Shown: piece after piece, positions 62,788-64,000 of the stretch | How the letters are laid out: each line of letters begins with the position of its first letter | How positions within the stretch are numbered: the first letter of the stretch is position 1 | DNA from: Ensifer adhaerens | GTDB lineage: Bacteria; Pseudomonadota; Alphaproteobacteria; Rhizobiales; Rhizobiaceae | Length of the DNA stretch: 64,000 nt | Direction: 5' to 3' | NCBI RefSeq assembly: GCF_001270265.1 | Contig: NZ_LGAP01000004.1 | Span: forward strand, 124,001 to 188,000 | Translations under genes and position numbers: made by a program | Notes under the pieces: model-generated | Databases searched by the model: none | What the model saw: the letters and a program-made list of their open reading frames with translations, nothing else | Told to the model about the DNA's origin: nothing

Positions 62788-63732
62788 TCAGATGCGTGCC
62801 AGCCGCTCCGTCAACAGGTCGAAGAAGCCCTGATCGTCGATGAAACGCATGACCTTGGCATTGTGCTTGCGGCCCGTCACCTGCCACCAGTCGACCACGG
62901 TCATGCCCGCAGTCAGCGGCGACTGAACTTCGATCTCGACGTTGCAGTCGCGACCGGTGAAAAGCTCAGGCCGCAGCAGGTAGGCGATGACGGTCGGATC
63001 GTGCAGCGGGCCGCCGTCCGTGCCGTATTTCTCGATGTCGAACCGCTCGAAGAATTCCAGCATCTCCGCCATGGCGATCGCCGGTGCGCTGCCGATCTCG
63101 CGGATTTTTAGCACGCGCGCCTTGTGCGTCAGCACCCGGTGGGTGACGTCGAGCGGCATAATGACGATCGGAATGCCCGAACGGAAGACAATGTCGGCCG
63201 CTTCCGGGTCGACATAGATGTTGAACTCGGCAGCCGGCGTGATGTTGCCGCCCTCGAAGAAGCCGCCCCCCATCATCACCAGCTCGCGCACCCTCGGCGC
63301 TATGTCCGGCGCCTTCTGAAGGGCGAGAGCGACGTTGGTCAGCGGACCAAGCGTGCAGAGCGTGACCGTGCCCGGCGCCTCAGCGCGCAGCGTCTCGATG
63401 ATGAAATCGACGCCATGCTGGGCCTCGAGCGCCATCTTCGGCTCGTCGAGTGTCGGACCGTCGAGACCGGTCTTGCCATGCACGTGCTCGGCGGTGACGA
63501 GCGGGCGAGCGATCGGCCGGTCGGCGCCGGCGAAAACCTTGACGTCGGTTCTGTTGCACAGTTCGCAGATGATGCGGGCGTTGCGCGCGGTCATTGCCAA
63601 GGGAACGTTGCCGGCTACCGTCGTGATCCCCAGGAGGTCGATTTCTTCCGGACTGCCGAAAGCAAGCATGATAGCGGCGGCATCGTCCTGCCCGGGATCA
63701 GTGTCTATGATTATTTTTCTCGGCACGGGCAC
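62788..63732 (-). CDS. Inosine/uridine-preferring nucleoside hydrolase
   Basis: 314-residue IU-nucleoside N-ribohydrolase. The calcium-binding DTDPGQDDAAAI at the N-terminus (residues about 8-19), GITTVAGNVPL, TLGPLTNVALAL, VMMGGGFFEGGNITPAAEFNIYVDPEAA and LHDPTVIAYLL are all intact. It cleaves ribonucleosides to base plus ribose. The start is a GTG at 63732 with AAGGAGG 9 nt upstream; the longer ATG frame upstream carries no family sequence. It may supply ribose to the ribokinase 3 kb away. Repeat copy D follows its stop. Confidence 0.92.
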   Translation of the reverse strand: MPVPRKIIIDTDPGQDDAAAIMLAFGSPEEIDLLGITTVAGNVPLAMTARNARIICELCNRTDVKVFAGADRPIARPLVTAEHVHGKTGLDGPTLDEPKMALEAQHGVDFIIETLRAEAPGTVTLCTLGPLTNVALALQKAPDIAPRVRELVMMGGGFFEGGNITPAAEFNIYVDPEAADIVFRSGIPIVIMPLDVTHRVLTHKARVLKIREIGSAPAIAMAEMLEFFERFDIEKYGTDGGPLHDPTVIAYLLRPELFTGRDCNVEIEVQSPLTAGMTVVDWWQVTGRKHNAKVMRFIDDQGFFDLLTERLARI

Positions 63733-63890
63733 GCTTGTGTTCCTCCTTGGATTCTCGCGCTGCGGACTATGATTTGCGTGCACGTCGGAGGCAAGCGGCT
63801 TGCGCTCATTGCGCACAGCTACCATATTGAGGAGAGGATGCTGCTTGGCAGGTCCGGTTAATGGTCGCTTGATCTTACAAGGACTTGGGA

Positions 63891-64000
63891 ATGAGCAGAA
63901 TTACGCCCTTCACGAGCCCACTGCTGCTGGGTTTCGACACGATGGAAAAGACCCTTGAGCGCATCGCCAAGGGAAATGACGGCTACCCGCCCTACAATAT
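63891..64000 (+). CDS. Hsp20-family small heat-shock protein, 5' end only
   Basis: 36 codons reach the window edge: MSRITPFTSPLLLGFDTMEK followed by a TLERIAKG and YPPYN stretch, the N-terminal arm typical of rhizobial IbpA/HspB-type alpha-crystallin chaperones. The alpha-crystallin domain itself is beyond the window. AAGGA lies 7 nt upstream of the ATG. A short UCUU-ACA-AGGA hairpin could hide that ribosome site at low temperature, which is inference. Confidence 0.72.
   Translation, partial: MSRITPFTSPLLLGFDTMEKTLERIAKGNDGYPPYN

Overview
The window reads as chromosomal DNA of a Rhizobiaceae alphaproteobacterium, most likely Sinorhizobium/Ensifer. The grounds are high GC, a fructose frcK-A-C-B/frcR locus followed by a clr-cyaD1-spdA cyclic-AMP block and then putA (the order known from S. 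meliloti), rpmH-rnpA-yidC, and two families of rhizobial-type intergenic palindromes. Almost all of it is core or syntenic chromosome. I see no prophage, insertion sequence, CRISPR array, integrase or secretion cluster.

Layout. 1-5.8 kb: fructose ABC transporter genes (minus strand; frcK is cut by the window edge) divergent from the ROK regulator frcR, which is coupled to an RbsD/FucU mutarotase. 5.8-12.5 kb: DoxX protein, then a cAMP circuit: Crp-like Clr, CHASE2 adenylate cyclase, FecR-domain protein, a Sel1-repeat exported protein preceded by a perfect TGTT-N8-AACA Clr box, the SpdA phosphodiesterase and a YkgJ cysteine-cluster protein. 12.6-20.4 kb: putA, YigZ, aldo/keto reductase, DUF1810, a 34-residue membrane peptide, a YbaK-type deacylase and tRNA-Arg(ACG). 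20.5-26.5 kb (minus): histidine kinase, a MerA-like flavoprotein with a TVP38 membrane protein, and a chemoreceptor. 26.9-31.7 kb: rpmH-rnpA-yidC, a DMT exporter, engB and a DUF1269 protein. 31.8-34.6 kb (minus): ECF sigma factor, RskA-like anti-sigma, fasciclin protein and Tat-exported MsrB. 34.7-43.7 kb: argB, PEP-mutase-like protein plus Ada, DMT transporter, fatty acid hydroxylase, HAD nucleotidase, EF-hand protein, LOG protein, dapD and DUF805. 43.8-53.2 kb: DEAD-box helicase, SMR exporter with HxlR regulator, LysR regulator, a hydrolase lacking its nucleophile, and an RND efflux pair. 53.4-64 kb: dapE, a membrane protein, truA-fmt-def, rmuC, ribokinase, a second chemoreceptor, nucleoside hydrolase and the start of an Hsp20 gene.

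How genes work together. The Frc genes import fructose, and the RbsD/FucU protein may interconvert sugar anomers. CyaD1 makes cAMP, Clr reads it and switches on the Sel1-repeat gene, and SpdA may trim cyclic nucleotides. The sigma/anti-sigma/fasciclin/MsrB set looks like an envelope redox-stress module. dapD and dapE are two steps of lysine/diaminopimelate synthesis. fmt and def open and close formyl-methionine initiation. Ribokinase and nucleoside hydrolase flank a chemoreceptor and could form a nucleoside/ribose salvage group.

The most unusual signal outside genes is a roughly 45-nt palindrome present four times (near 5.8, 33.3, 35.8 and 62.7 kb). Each copy has the same orientation relative to its gene and sits 0-9 nt after a minus-strand stop codon. 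The inner stem changes sequence but keeps pairing, and a GCGG loop core is kept. This suggests a mobile structured 3'-end RNA element.
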